Below are positions 32,804 to 41,027 of a stretch of 64,000 nucleotides of DNA, piece after piece; positions within the stretch are counted from its first letter, which is position 1; the number at the start of each line of letters is the position of its first letter. The notes beneath the pieces are model-generated. The model did no database searches and was not told the origin of the DNA. It saw only the letters and a list, made by a program, of their open reading frames with translations. The position numbers and the translations under genes were made by a program. This DNA is from Shimia sp022448905 (lineage in GTDB: Bacteria > Pseudomonadota > Alphaproteobacteria > Rhodobacterales > Rhodobacteraceae). The stretch is from NCBI RefSeq assembly GCF_047126315.1, contig NZ_CP138953.1, positions 2,294,001-2,358,000 of the forward strand. Direction: 5' to 3'.

Positions 32804-34021
32804 ATGATCGGGCGCAGATTCAAGCGCGATACCGAAACGGTAGACGAAGGCCCGAAAGGGTACGACGATTTTGACGTGCAACTTGGCGACATGATGCGCG
32901 GCGAACGAGCGACTATGGGGAAGTCGCTGCTGGATGTGCAACGGGAGCTGCGAATCCGAGCGAGCTACATTGCAGCCATCGAAAACTGCGATCCCTCTGC
33001 TTTTGAAACGCCAGGATTTATTGCCGGGTATGTGCGCTCTTATGCACGATACCTGAATATGGATCCGGAAGTGGCGTTTGAGTTTTTCTGCGCCGAAAGT
33101 GGGTTTTCCACAGCACATGGGATGTCTGCGGAGGCCTCTGGCACCCGTAAGACGGAGACCATTGCGCCGGCGATGACGGGCAATGATCCGTTCTCCTCGT
33201 CCAACACGCCGTTCACACCGGTGCAGGAATCGCTGCTGTCGCGGGTAGAGATGCGGGCGGTTGGCTCCTCGTTGGTGCTGGTCGCGCTGATCGCCGGGAT
33301 TGGCTATGGCGGCTGGTCGGTTCTCAATGAAATTCAACGGGTTACTCTGGCACCGGTGGAGCAATCTCCAGTGGTTCTGAGCGACTTGGATCCGCTGGAT
33401 GGGGCCGGGCGTGCGCCTGTGGCCACAGATGCGGACGGGGCGAGCACAGAGGTGGCGACGGCCGGGGCAGGCGTGTTTGCGCCATCTGAGGCGTTGGATC
33501 GTTTGTATCGCCCACAGGCGCTGGATGTGCCGGTGTTGGTGGCGCGGGATGCGCCGATTTCGCAACTGAACCCCAACAACATCGGTGTGTTTACACCGGA
33601 GATCCCTGCGGCTGTGGCGATGGCTACGCCGGTTGAGGACAAACTGCCTGTGCCAAAGGTGGTTGAGGACGACGCGCCAGAGTTAGTGCTGATGGCGGTG
33701 CGGCCTGCGTGGGTGCGGGTGCGTGCAGCGGATGGCTCTGTTTTGTTTGAGAAAATTCTCGACGCAGGTGAGGAATATGTCCTGCCTGCGACGGAGGAGC
33801 CACCCACACTGCGCGCCGGTATGTCCGGTTCGGTGTACTTCAAGGTGAATGGTGAGCTTTACGGTCCGGCAGGCGAAGGCACCGGCACGGTGCGCAACCT
33901 CGCGCTGGCAACGGATTCGGTCAAGGAGAGCTTTGCGGTGGCGGATTTGAACGGTGATCCGGAACTGGCAAAGATCGTGGCTTTGGCGGCGGCGCAAAAT
34001 GTGGTTGTCGCAGACGAGTGA
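32804..34021 (+). CDS. RodZ-like helix-turn-helix membrane protein
   Basis: The 405-residue protein has an N-terminal HTH_25 domain (about 25-95, with MMRGERATMGKSLLDVQREL, then YIAAIENCDP and GYVRSYARYL). One membrane helix follows at about 152-172, and the C-terminal DUF4115-like beta domain (about 285-380) contains WVRVRAADGSVLFEKIL. This is the RodZ layout, known from E. coli as the MreB adaptor needed for rod shape. The middle region (about 175-280) is Ala/Pro/Asp-rich and poorly ordered. A terminator follows. Confidence 0.85.
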   Translation: MIGRRFKRDTETVDEGPKGYDDFDVQLGDMMRGERATMGKSLLDVQRELRIRASYIAAIENCDPSAFETPGFIAGYVRSYARYLNMDPEVAFEFFCAESGFSTAHGMSAEASGTRKTETIAPAMTGNDPFSSSNTPFTPVQESLLSRVEMRAVGSSLVLVALIAGIGYGGWSVLNEIQRVTLAPVEQSPVVLSDLDPLDGAGRAPVATDADGASTEVATAGAGVFAPSEALDRLYRPQALDVPVLVARDAPISQLNPNNIGVFTPEIPAAVAMATPVEDKLPVPKVVEDDAPELVLMAVRPAWVRVRAADGSVLFEKILDAGEEYVLPATEEPPTLRAGMSGSVYFKVNGELYGPAGEGTGTVRNLALATDSVKESFAVADLNGDPELAKIVALAAAQNVVVADE

Positions 34022-34045
34022 TCCAATTTCGCTCACGACTAAAAA

Positions 34046-34073
34046 ATTAACGGCCCTCAGGGGCCGTTTTTTT
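34046..34073 (+). terminator. Intrinsic terminator of the RodZ-like gene
   Basis: A CGGCCC/GGGCCG stem (34051-34056 with 34061-34066) is followed by T7. Confidence 0.8.
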
Positions 34074-34076
34074 ACG

Positions 34077-34122
34077 TCGGTATTCTGTCGGTATCGCGGC
34101 TGTATTGCGGAGGTGCCAATTT
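34077..34122. repeat. Dispersed intergenic repeat, copy B (related to 4672-4717)
   Basis: This is the second copy of the element at 4672-4717, with the same tandem TCGGTAT words, GGCTGT and CGGAGGTG. It lies between the convergent RodZ-like and DsbA-like genes, just after the RodZ-like terminator. Confidence 0.55.
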
Positions 34123-34171
34123 TCGAAACGGCCTGATGAAGCCAGCGTGCGCTGCGCAACGGGCGCGGGAC

Positions 34172-34203
34172 GCAAAACACCGCAACGGGGGCGCTGCGGT
34201 GTT
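34172..34203 (-). terminator. Intrinsic terminator of the DsbA-like gene
   Basis: A perfect 9-bp inverted repeat AACACCGCA/TGCGGTGTT (34176-34184 with 34195-34203) is followed on the minus strand by TTTTGCG. It lies 24 bp after the DsbA-like stop. Confidence 0.65.
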
Positions 34204-34226
34204 AAGCTGTTTGGTTGGCGGAAGAC

Positions 34227-34982
34227 TTAGCTGCGTTTGTCTTTTACAATCGCCTGCATGCCTTTGAGCGGCACGTAGCCGCGCACCATTTCGTCGTGGA
34301 AGACAAAGCTTGGCGTGCCGGTGATGTTCAGGTCACGGGCGAGGGCGCGGGTGGTGGCGATTTCTTTTTCCACGTCCGGCGCGTCCATGTGATCCAGGAT
34401 CATGTCCGCGTCAAAGCCGAGACCCTTGGCCAGTTTGCGCAGGGATTTCTCGTTTACGTCGCCGCGCATTTTGATCAGCGTGTCGGCGGTTAGCTTGTAA
34501 GCTTCATCACCCACCTTTTGCTTCACCGCGATGGCAAAGCGGGAGCTGAGGTCGCTGGCTTCGCCGAGGATCGGGTATTCTTTTACGATGAAACGGATGT
34601 TGCCGTCTGATTTGATCAGCTCGGCCACTTCGTCATGGGCTTTGCGGCAGTAGCCGCAGCGGTAGTCGACAAACTCCACGATGGTGATGTCGCCTTCGAG
34701 ATTGCCGCCGACATAGCTGTAGCCGTCGTCAAACAGGCGGTCGGCGTTGGCGGTCACCAGATCAAAGTCGGCGGTGGCTTGGGCGGCGGCGCTGCGCTCT
34801 TCCAGTACAGCGACGGCTTCCATGATGACTTCCGGGTTTTCCAGCAGGTAGGCGCGGACTTCGGCGCGGAAGGCTTCGCGTTCGGCATCCGACAGCTTGT
34901 CGATGTCAAAGGCCAGCGCAGGGGCGGCGGCCAAGGCGAGTGCCAGGGCGGAACTGGCCAGTTTGGTTTTCAAAGTGCTCAT
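34227..34982 (-). CDS. Periplasmic DsbA family thiol-disulfide protein
   Basis: The 251-residue protein has a signal peptide (cut near AFA, about residue 24), a helical N-terminal extension rich in Ala/Glu (about 25-80) and a DsbA-like thioredoxin domain. That domain has the redox motif CGYC in VDYRCGYCRKAH and a cis-Pro in ITGTPSF. The extension plus CxxC resembles the ScsC/BdbD group, some of which are trimeric isomerases. It lies 10 bp after the M48 protease stop, so both are probably one periplasmic-quality operon. Confidence 0.9.
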   Translation of the reverse strand: MSTLKTKLASSALALALAAAPALAFDIDKLSDAEREAFRAEVRAYLLENPEVIMEAVAVLEERSAAAQATADFDLVTANADRLFDDGYSYVGGNLEGDITIVEFVDYRCGYCRKAHDEVAELIKSDGNIRFIVKEYPILGEASDLSSRFAIAVKQKVGDEAYKLTADTLIKMRGDVNEKSLRKLAKGLGFDADMILDHMDAPDVEKEIATTRALARDLNITGTPSFVFHDEMVRGYVPLKGMQAIVKDKRS

Positions 34983-34992
34983 GGGATTTTCC

Positions 34993-36339
34993 TCATTTCT
35001 TGTCTTTGCGGCGCTTGGCAGCGCGGGCGATGTCGTCGGCCCGGTTAAATGCGCTGGAGCCTTGGGGAAGGCGGGCCATGGCGCGGCGGGCGTGGATTTC
35101 TGCGTCGTCCAGTCGGTTGGCGAGCGCGTAGCGTTCGGCGGCCAGAAGCGAGGCCATGCCGTGCTGGTTGGTTTGCGCGTAGGCGGAACCGAGGTCGCGC
35201 AGGACCCGTGCATCGCGGAAGTCTCGGGCGCGGGCGGCTTCGAGATATTGCAGAGCTTCTTTGGGGCGGTTCACGGTCAGAAGCGCGCGGCCAAGTCCGC
35301 CGAGGATTAAGGCATTGCCGGGGGCAAGCGCATCAGCCCTTTTATAGGCTGTGACGGCGTTTTGGAACTGGCGGCTTTCCAGGAGGATTTGCGCCTTAAG
35401 TTCGTAGTAATAGGCGTCGTCAGGGCGGGCGGCGAGGGCCTGGTCGATGTGGGAGAGCGCCTTGGCGGTATTCTGTTGCCGGTGGTAAGCCACGGCGAGG
35501 CGCATGTGGCGCACGTCTTCGGCTTTGCTTTCCTGATAGCGCGACAGGGTCCATTTGGTGGGGCGGATGAAGGCGGTGGTTTTGCCGCGCGCGCGGTCGT
35601 ACCAGTAGTCGAGTTCCGGGTTGGGTTTGGCATTGCCCGCATAGGCCGCCACAAAGCCTTCGGCCGCGCGCAGGCGATCGCGAGTCAGCGGGTGGGTACG
35701 CATGTAGGGGTCTTGGCGGGACGCAGCGAGGAGCTCCTGGCCTTCAAACAGGCGGTGCACGTCCAGCGTGCCGGACGGGTCGATGCCGGCGCGGGCGAGG
35801 TAGCGGATGCCGGATTGGTCGGCGGAGGATTCTTCCGCACGGGTGTGGGCAAGGAACTGTCGCAGGGCAGAGCTTTGTGTGCCAAAGGCCAGGGCTGCGC
35901 CGACGTCGCCGCGTCCAGAGACCGCGGCGGCGGCCAGTCCTAGCGCGAGGCCAAGGCCGGCGGTGGTGCGGGCCGAATCGAGGTTGGCCATACGCCGCGC
36001 GATATGTCCGTTGGCGATATGGGCGGCTTCGTGGGCGATCACCGATTGCAGCATTTCCGGCGTGTTCATGCGCATGATCATGCCGGAGTTGATGAAGATG
36101 TGGCCGTGGTCGATGACAAAGGCGTTTAAGCGCTGGTCGTCGACCATCAGGATTTTGATATTGCCGCCCAGCCCTGCGGCATAAAGCACCGGGGCGGCCA
36201 TGCGTTGGAGGGCATGTTCGATGTCAGGGTCACGCAGCAAAGACACGGCGTTGGCGGCGGTTGAGGAGATCACAAGCGCAAGCGCCGTCAACAGCGTGAC
36301 GACGCGGGCGCGCAAAGCGGTGATTGACGGCGCCGTCAT
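34993..36339 (-). CDS. M48 family metalloprotease with TPR repeats
   Basis: The protein (448 residues from this start) has a signal peptide (LLTALALVISSTAANA) and an M48 domain with the zinc motif HEAAH in SVIAHEAAHIANGHIARR. A third ligand follows at EESSADQSGIRYLARAG. The C-terminal half carries TPR repeats (about 290-430). This is the BepA/YfgC layout; BepA acts in outer-membrane protein quality control in the periplasm. I chose MTAPSIT at 36339 with GAGG upstream; MRFHREM at 36357 is possible. The DsbA-like gene follows 10 bp later. Confidence 0.9.
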   Translation of the reverse strand: MTAPSITALRARVVTLLTALALVISSTAANAVSLLRDPDIEHALQRMAAPVLYAAGLGGNIKILMVDDQRLNAFVIDHGHIFINSGMIMRMNTPEMLQSVIAHEAAHIANGHIARRMANLDSARTTAGLGLALGLAAAAVSGRGDVGAALAFGTQSSALRQFLAHTRAEESSADQSGIRYLARAGIDPSGTLDVHRLFEGQELLAASRQDPYMRTHPLTRDRLRAAEGFVAAYAGNAKPNPELDYWYDRARGKTTAFIRPTKWTLSRYQESKAEDVRHMRLAVAYHRQQNTAKALSHIDQALAARPDDAYYYELKAQILLESRQFQNAVTAYKRADALAPGNALILGGLGRALLTVNRPKEALQYLEAARARDFRDARVLRDLGSAYAQTNQHGMASLLAAERYALANRLDDAEIHARRAMARLPQGSSAFNRADDIARAAKRRKDKK

Positions 36340-36380
36340 TTCGCGGTGAAACCTCATGAGCGACAATAGGAACGAATTTG

Positions 36381-37532
36381 ATGCGGACTTCAAGGCGTGG
36401 GGCGGTTGATCCCTTTATTGTGATGGATGTGATGGAAGCGGCGCGCCAGGCTGAGGCGGATGGGCGCCACATCATCCATATGGAAGTGGGTCAGCCGGGC
36501 ACGGCGGCGCCGGAAGGCGCGCGCAAGGCGCTGACCGAGGCGATGGCGGAAGACGCGATGGGCTACACGGTGGCTTTGGGCTTGCCAGCGCTGCGCGCAC
36601 GGATCGCGCAGCTGTATGGCGAATGGTACAATGTGGACCTTGATCCGAGCCGGGTGATTGTCACGCCGGGCTCCTCGGGGGCATTTTTGCTGGCGTTTTC
36701 CGCGTTGTTTGATGCCGGTGAACGGGTGGCGATTGGCGCACCGGGTTATCCCAGCTATCGCCAGATTCTGAAGGCGCTGAGCCTGCAGCCGCTGGACGTG
36801 CAGACCGCGCCGGAAAACCGGTTGCAGCCGGTGCCGGATGATTTGGGCGCGTTGGATTTTGAAGGGCTGATGGTGGCCTCGCCTGCAAACCCAACGGGGA
36901 CGATGCTCGATAATGCGGCGATGGGGGCGTTGATTGATCTGTGTCGTGAGAAAGACGCGGCCTTCATCAGCGACGAGATTTACCATGGCATTGAATATGA
37001 GGCGAAGGCGGTCACGGCGCTGGAACTCACCGATGAGTGTTATGTGATCAACAGTTTCTCCAAGTATTTCAGCATGACCGGTTGGCGTGTTGGCTGGATG
37101 GTTGTGCCCGACGATCACGTGCGCAAGATCGAGCGACTGGCGCAGAACATGTTCATTTGCGCGAGCCATGCCAGCCAGGTGGCAGCTTTGGCGGCGATGG
37201 ATTGCCATGAGGAACTGGAAGCCAATATGGCGGTGTATCGCGCCAATCGGGCCTTGATGGCGGAGGGCTTGCCAAAAGCAGGGTTCACGCAGTTTGCACC
37301 ACCGGATGGGGCGTTTTACTTCTACGTGGATGTGAGCGGCTTTACCCAAGATAGCCGAGTCTTTGCACGGGAGTTGTTGGAGGAAGCGGGGGTGGCCGCA
37401 ACGCCGGGGTTGGATTTTGATCCGGTGCGCGGCCATCAGACTCTGCGGTTCTCCTATGCGCGCAGTACAGCGGACATCGAAGAAGGTCTGGCGCGGCTGA
37501 AGATGTTCATGGCCGCGCGTGGATTTGTCTAA
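36381..37532 (+). CDS. Class I/II pyridoxal phosphate aminotransferase
   Basis: The 383-residue fold-type I enzyme has VGQPGTAAPEGARKAL, SPANPTGTML, FISDEIYHGIEY and the PLP Lys in INSFSKYFSMTGWRVGW, with the C-terminal Arg in LRFSYARS. Family relatives are aspartate or aromatic-like transaminases; the amino donor and acceptor are not determinable here. ATG at 36381 has AGGAACG upstream; the TTG one codon earlier is less likely. Start regions of this gene and the divergent M48 gene are only about 40 bp apart. Confidence 0.9.
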   Translation: MRTSRRGAVDPFIVMDVMEAARQAEADGRHIIHMEVGQPGTAAPEGARKALTEAMAEDAMGYTVALGLPALRARIAQLYGEWYNVDLDPSRVIVTPGSSGAFLLAFSALFDAGERVAIGAPGYPSYRQILKALSLQPLDVQTAPENRLQPVPDDLGALDFEGLMVASPANPTGTMLDNAAMGALIDLCREKDAAFISDEIYHGIEYEAKAVTALELTDECYVINSFSKYFSMTGWRVGWMVVPDDHVRKIERLAQNMFICASHASQVAALAAMDCHEELEANMAVYRANRALMAEGLPKAGFTQFAPPDGAFYFYVDVSGFTQDSRVFARELLEEAGVAATPGLDFDPVRGHQTLRFSYARSTADIEEGLARLKMFMAARGFV

Positions 37533-37546
37533 GGCGTAAGAGTATC

Positions 37547-37604
37547 GGGGGCGTTGCCCCCGTCGCCATTTGGCGACTCCCCCAGGATATTTGCGGAATG
37601 AGAA
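37547..37604. repeat. Two-hairpin dispersed element, copy 1
   Basis: Hairpin A is GGGGGC/GCCCCC (37547-37552 with 37556-37561). Hairpin B is GTCGCC/GGCGAC (37562-37567 with 37572-37577). A conserved TCCCCCAGGATATTTG and GGAATGAGAA follow. A second copy lies at 47379. It is between the aminotransferase and the amidase genes. Confidence 0.75.
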
Positions 37605-37682
37605 CACACGGCGTGGCGATGGGCGGCACGCTGTTGTACTGTGTCGCCAAAGAAGACGCGCAACAGCGGGCAAGGCGGCAGC

Positions 37683-38912
37683 ATGAGCAGAGTGTTTTGG
37701 GCTTTTATTGTGATGGTTTGGGCCGGTGTGGTCTGCGCGCAAGAACAAGAGTTTTCGGCGCTGGCACGGTTGGATCGTGCAGAAAGCGGGCTGTCAGAGG
37801 GCTGGCGCGGAGCGGCGGAGCTGAAGTTGAGCTTGAGCCAAGGCGTGCCCTGGCGGGTGTTCACGCTGGATGAGCCGCGCCGGGTGGTGCTGGATTTCAA
37901 AGAGATTGATTGGGAAGACCTGACGGCCGACGAACTTGGCGCGGTGGACGGCGTGGAGGCGGTGCGGTTTGGCGCCTATAGGCCTGGATGGAGCCGGATG
38001 GTGCTTGATCTGGCGCGTCCCTTTGCGGTGGAAAGCGCGGGCATGGTGGTGGAAGAGGCCACTGGACGGGCGCGGCTGGAGCTGGTGTTGGCCCCAAGTG
38101 ATACGTTGGCCTTTGCCAAAACGGCGGGCGCGCCACATGATCCGCGTTGGGATTTGCCGGTGCCAGCGGACACCGCGGCGATTGCGCGGGAAGCCAAGCC
38201 GGATTGGGCGCCGACGGTGGTAGTAATTGACCCAGGCCATGGCGGCATTGATCCGGGGGCCGAGCGGGACGGGGCGCAGGAGAAAGACCTGATGCTGTTA
38301 TTTGCGCGGGAACTGCGGGATGTACTGCGCCGGGCTGGCGGGTTTGAGGTGGTGTTGACCCGTGATGAGGATGCCTTTGTGTCACTGGAAGGGCGGGTGG
38401 CGATTGCCCATCAGGCGCAGGCGGATGTGTTTTTGTCGTTGCACGCGGACAGTTTAAGCCAGGGCAATGCCAAGGGCGCGACGATTTACACGCTGTCTGA
38501 AGAGGCCAGCGATGCGGCCTCTGCCTTGTTGGCGGAGCGTCATGATCGGGCGGATATTCTGTCTGGCGTGGACCTGTCCGGCGCAGATGACGAGGTGACC
38601 GATGTGTTGCTCGATTTGGCGCGTCTGGAGACCCAGCCGCGTACGATGATGTTGGCGGAGACGCTGGTGGGGGAACTCAAGAAAACCACCGTAAGGTTGA
38701 ATCGCAAACCACTGAGAACCGGTGGGTTTTCGGTTTTGAAGGCGGCGGATGTGCCATCGGTTCTGGTGGAGCTGGGCTTTATGTCGAGCCAGCAAGATCT
38801 GGCCAATTTGCAGGACGCGGGTTGGCGGGCAGCGATGGCGGCGGGGCTGCGCGACGGGTTGCTGGCCTGGGTGGTCGAAGACAAGGCGGCACGGGCTCTG
38901 GTGCGTCAGTAG
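37683..38912 (+). CDS. amiC: N-acetylmuramoyl-L-alanine amidase (AmiC type)
   Basis: The 409-residue protein has a signal peptide (cut near AQEQ, about residue 20), an AMIN domain (about 35-130) that targets septal peptidoglycan, and an Amidase_3 catalytic domain (about 180-400). The zinc ligands appear in VIDPGHGGIDPGA, the Glu of DGAQEKDL, SLHADS, and the catalytic Glu in VLVELGFMSSQ. It cleaves the amide bond between MurNAc and the stem peptide in the periplasm, for cell separation. I chose the ATG at 37683, since the signal peptide begins there. Confidence 0.95.
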   Translation: MSRVFWAFIVMVWAGVVCAQEQEFSALARLDRAESGLSEGWRGAAELKLSLSQGVPWRVFTLDEPRRVVLDFKEIDWEDLTADELGAVDGVEAVRFGAYRPGWSRMVLDLARPFAVESAGMVVEEATGRARLELVLAPSDTLAFAKTAGAPHDPRWDLPVPADTAAIAREAKPDWAPTVVVIDPGHGGIDPGAERDGAQEKDLMLLFARELRDVLRRAGGFEVVLTRDEDAFVSLEGRVAIAHQAQADVFLSLHADSLSQGNAKGATIYTLSEEASDAASALLAERHDRADILSGVDLSGADDEVTDVLLDLARLETQPRTMMLAETLVGELKKTTVRLNRKPLRTGGFSVLKAADVPSVLVELGFMSSQQDLANLQDAGWRAAMAAGLRDGLLAWVVEDKAARALVRQ

Positions 38913-39023
38913 AGCGTCGGCGGAGCGTTGCTGGTTTTGTCTTGGTGGCGGGAAACCGCTTTCCTTTGAGCGGCGAAGTTTGTCGAGTGGGCCGCAATTG
39001 GCAGGCACAGAGGGCGGACAGCA

Positions 39024-39455
39024 ATGCAGGAGACAGACGGGTTTCACGGGGCCAAGCTGGCGCTTTTGAGAGGGGATCGCTTGGTGTCGATCCTGCGCGA
39101 CAAGGATCCTGAGATTCCCTATCCGGATATGTGGGATTTGCCCGGTGGTGGGCGGGACGCGGATGAAAGCCCGGAAGCCTGTGTGTTGCGCGAACTCAAG
39201 GAAGAGTTGTCACTTACGTTGAGAGAAGCAGACCTGCGCTGGAAACGTCAGTATGTCTCCGATTTGGATGGAAAGAGTACAACCTGGTTCTTCGTTGCCG
39301 AGGTGCCGGAGCTGGACATCAACCGTATCCGGCTGGGTGCGGAAGGGCAGGCCTGGCGGATGTGGGACGTGGCGCGGTTTTTGCGGATGAGCAATGTGGT
39401 GCCCATGATGCGGGCGCGGCTGTCGGACTATCTCGCGGAGCGGGAGGTGGCCTAA
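39024..39455 (+). CDS. NUDIX hydrolase
   Basis: The 143-residue protein has a Nudix box GGRDADESPEACVLRELKEE (about 42-61), with the usual Gly of the EExGU end replaced by Ser (EELSL). The catalytic Glu residues in REL and EE are present. It should cleave a nucleoside diphosphate linked to another moiety using Mg2+. The substrate is unknown. GAGGGCGG precedes the ATG. It lies between amiC and mrcA, genes that are often adjacent in relatives. Confidence 0.9.
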   Translation: MQETDGFHGAKLALLRGDRLVSILRDKDPEIPYPDMWDLPGGGRDADESPEACVLRELKEELSLTLREADLRWKRQYVSDLDGKSTTWFFVAEVPELDINRIRLGAEGQAWRMWDVARFLRMSNVVPMMRARLSDYLAEREVA

Positions 39456-39548
39456 GTCAATATTCGTCGGATCGTGGTGGCACATATAGGACATAAACTG
39501 TCACCTTAGTGCCTATCCCCTCATGGAGACAAATCATGAGGAAAGACA

Positions 39549-40193
39549 ATGTCTGAGACCACCCCTGCAAACCTGACCCTGTATTTCGCCCCGCGCACCC
39601 GCTCTTTTGCGGCGCTTTGGCTGTTGGAGGAATTGGGCGAACCGTACCAGTTGGAAAGCTTTGATTTTGCCACTGGCCGTCACAAACAGGCGGATTATTT
39701 GGCGATGCACCCGATGGGGAAAGTGCCGTTGGTGGTGGATGGGGAAACGCCTGTGCCAGAGATCGGCGCGATGGCGATTTATCTGGCGGATCTCTATGCG
39801 GCGGCGGGTTTGGCGCCTGCGGTGACGGACGCTAAGCGGGCCGAGTACCTCCGCTGGATGTTCTTTGCCAGTGCGATTATGGAGCCGGCCTATGCTCAGA
39901 AGCTGTTTGAGTGGGAAGTGTCGCCGTCGACTGTGGCCTGGGGCTCGTTTGAGCAGATGATGGAGGTACTGGCGGATGGATTGGCCGAGGGGCCTTGGCT
40001 GTTGGGCGAGACGTTCACTGCAGCGGATGTGGCTCTTGGAAACAACCTTGTCTTTGGGCAGATGATTGGCTTGATCCCACAAGACGGGCCCATTGGCGAG
40101 TATCTGGCTCGCCTGAAAACGCGCGCGGCCTTTCAAAGGGCTGAGGCGATTGAGCTGCGGGAGGGGGAGCGATTCCCGGTGGCTGCGGAGTAG
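39549..40193 (+). CDS. Glutathione S-transferase family protein
   Basis: The 214-residue protein has the GST N-terminal thioredoxin fold (about 8-85, with a Ser in PRTRSF at the usual catalytic position, MGKVPLV with the cis-Pro, and the IGAMAIYLAD helix). The all-helical C-terminal domain (about 95-205) contains FTAADVALGN. It should bind glutathione, but the electrophile is unknown. It starts after GAGGAAAG. The gene lies between the NUDIX and the small secreted protein genes. Confidence 0.9.
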   Translation: MSETTPANLTLYFAPRTRSFAALWLLEELGEPYQLESFDFATGRHKQADYLAMHPMGKVPLVVDGETPVPEIGAMAIYLADLYAAAGLAPAVTDAKRAEYLRWMFFASAIMEPAYAQKLFEWEVSPSTVAWGSFEQMMEVLADGLAEGPWLLGETFTAADVALGNNLVFGQMIGLIPQDGPIGEYLARLKTRAAFQRAEAIELREGERFPVAAE

Positions 40194-40406
40194 ATCAAAC
40201 GACCAAACAGTTTGAAGGTTGGGCGGCACCGTGTGTGTCGCCCTTACTTTGTTAGGGAACTGGGGACCGGCTCGCCTTTTAGGTGATCGTTTCTTCGCCC
40301 TGTGCATATTGAAGTTGCCGTTTGCCAAAAGGAGGCGCTAAACATCGGTTTGACTGGTGAAGCCACGGCTGGCCGTCACCAAATGGCAATTCACGAGGCG
40401 CTCCCT

Positions 40407-40904
40407 GTGACCCTATTTTCCAGAACGACGTCAATTCTCACGTTTTGCGTAGCAACGCTGACAGTGGGGGCAGGGGCCGGGCATGCCGGCTCAAAATGCA
40501 CCGATCGCGGCAACCAATGCACCCGGGTCATCGGGTGCATTCTGGGGGCGCCAAATGAGCTGTTTTTCGGCGAAGTGCATGGCATTGAAAATGGTCGGAT
40601 CGCGGCGCAGACCAATCTAGGAGTCACCTGCCGCGGGACGTTTAAGCGGACGGTGTTTGGGGCGGCGAAGGCCAATGTGAGCTGCGATGACGGGCGCACG
40701 GGACGTGCCCGCTTTGCCTATTACCACAAACACACTGGGACCGGGCGCGGCAAAGGAAAGATGTCGGACGGGGAGGAGGTCGTTTTCTGGGCCGGAGACA
40801 AATTGCCGAGCTATTTTTTGAACCTGCAAGAGAGCCGGTTTGATGCGCTAATCCTATGTGCCAAGGCGGCGCTGGAGCATTCCGGTGACCTGAACGTGAA
40901 GTAA
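40407..40904 (+). CDS. Secreted protein of unknown function
   Basis: The 165-residue protein (GTG start) has a signal peptide ending near HAGSKC (about residue 25). The mature part has five cysteines (SKCTD, NQCTR, IGCIL, VTCRG and VSCDD), suggesting disulfides, plus one near the C-terminus (ILCAKA). I chose GTG at 40407 because GAGG lies 8 nt upstream; the ATG at 40383 has none. No family is recognised. It lies between the GST and mrcA genes. Confidence 0.65.
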   Translation: MTLFSRTTSILTFCVATLTVGAGAGHAGSKCTDRGNQCTRVIGCILGAPNELFFGEVHGIENGRIAAQTNLGVTCRGTFKRTVFGAAKANVSCDDGRTGRARFAYYHKHTGTGRGKGKMSDGEEVVFWAGDKLPSYFLNLQESRFDALILCAKAALEHSGDLNVK

Positions 40905-41027
40905 CTCTTGTGGGGTGGGTCCGGCAAAACCACGCCCACCCATAACAATCGCAGCAAGGTGTTTTGACCCCGCTATCGCCCCCCTATATAGAGGGGCCTT
41001 GAGACGCGACTTCAGAAGGCCTCCAGC

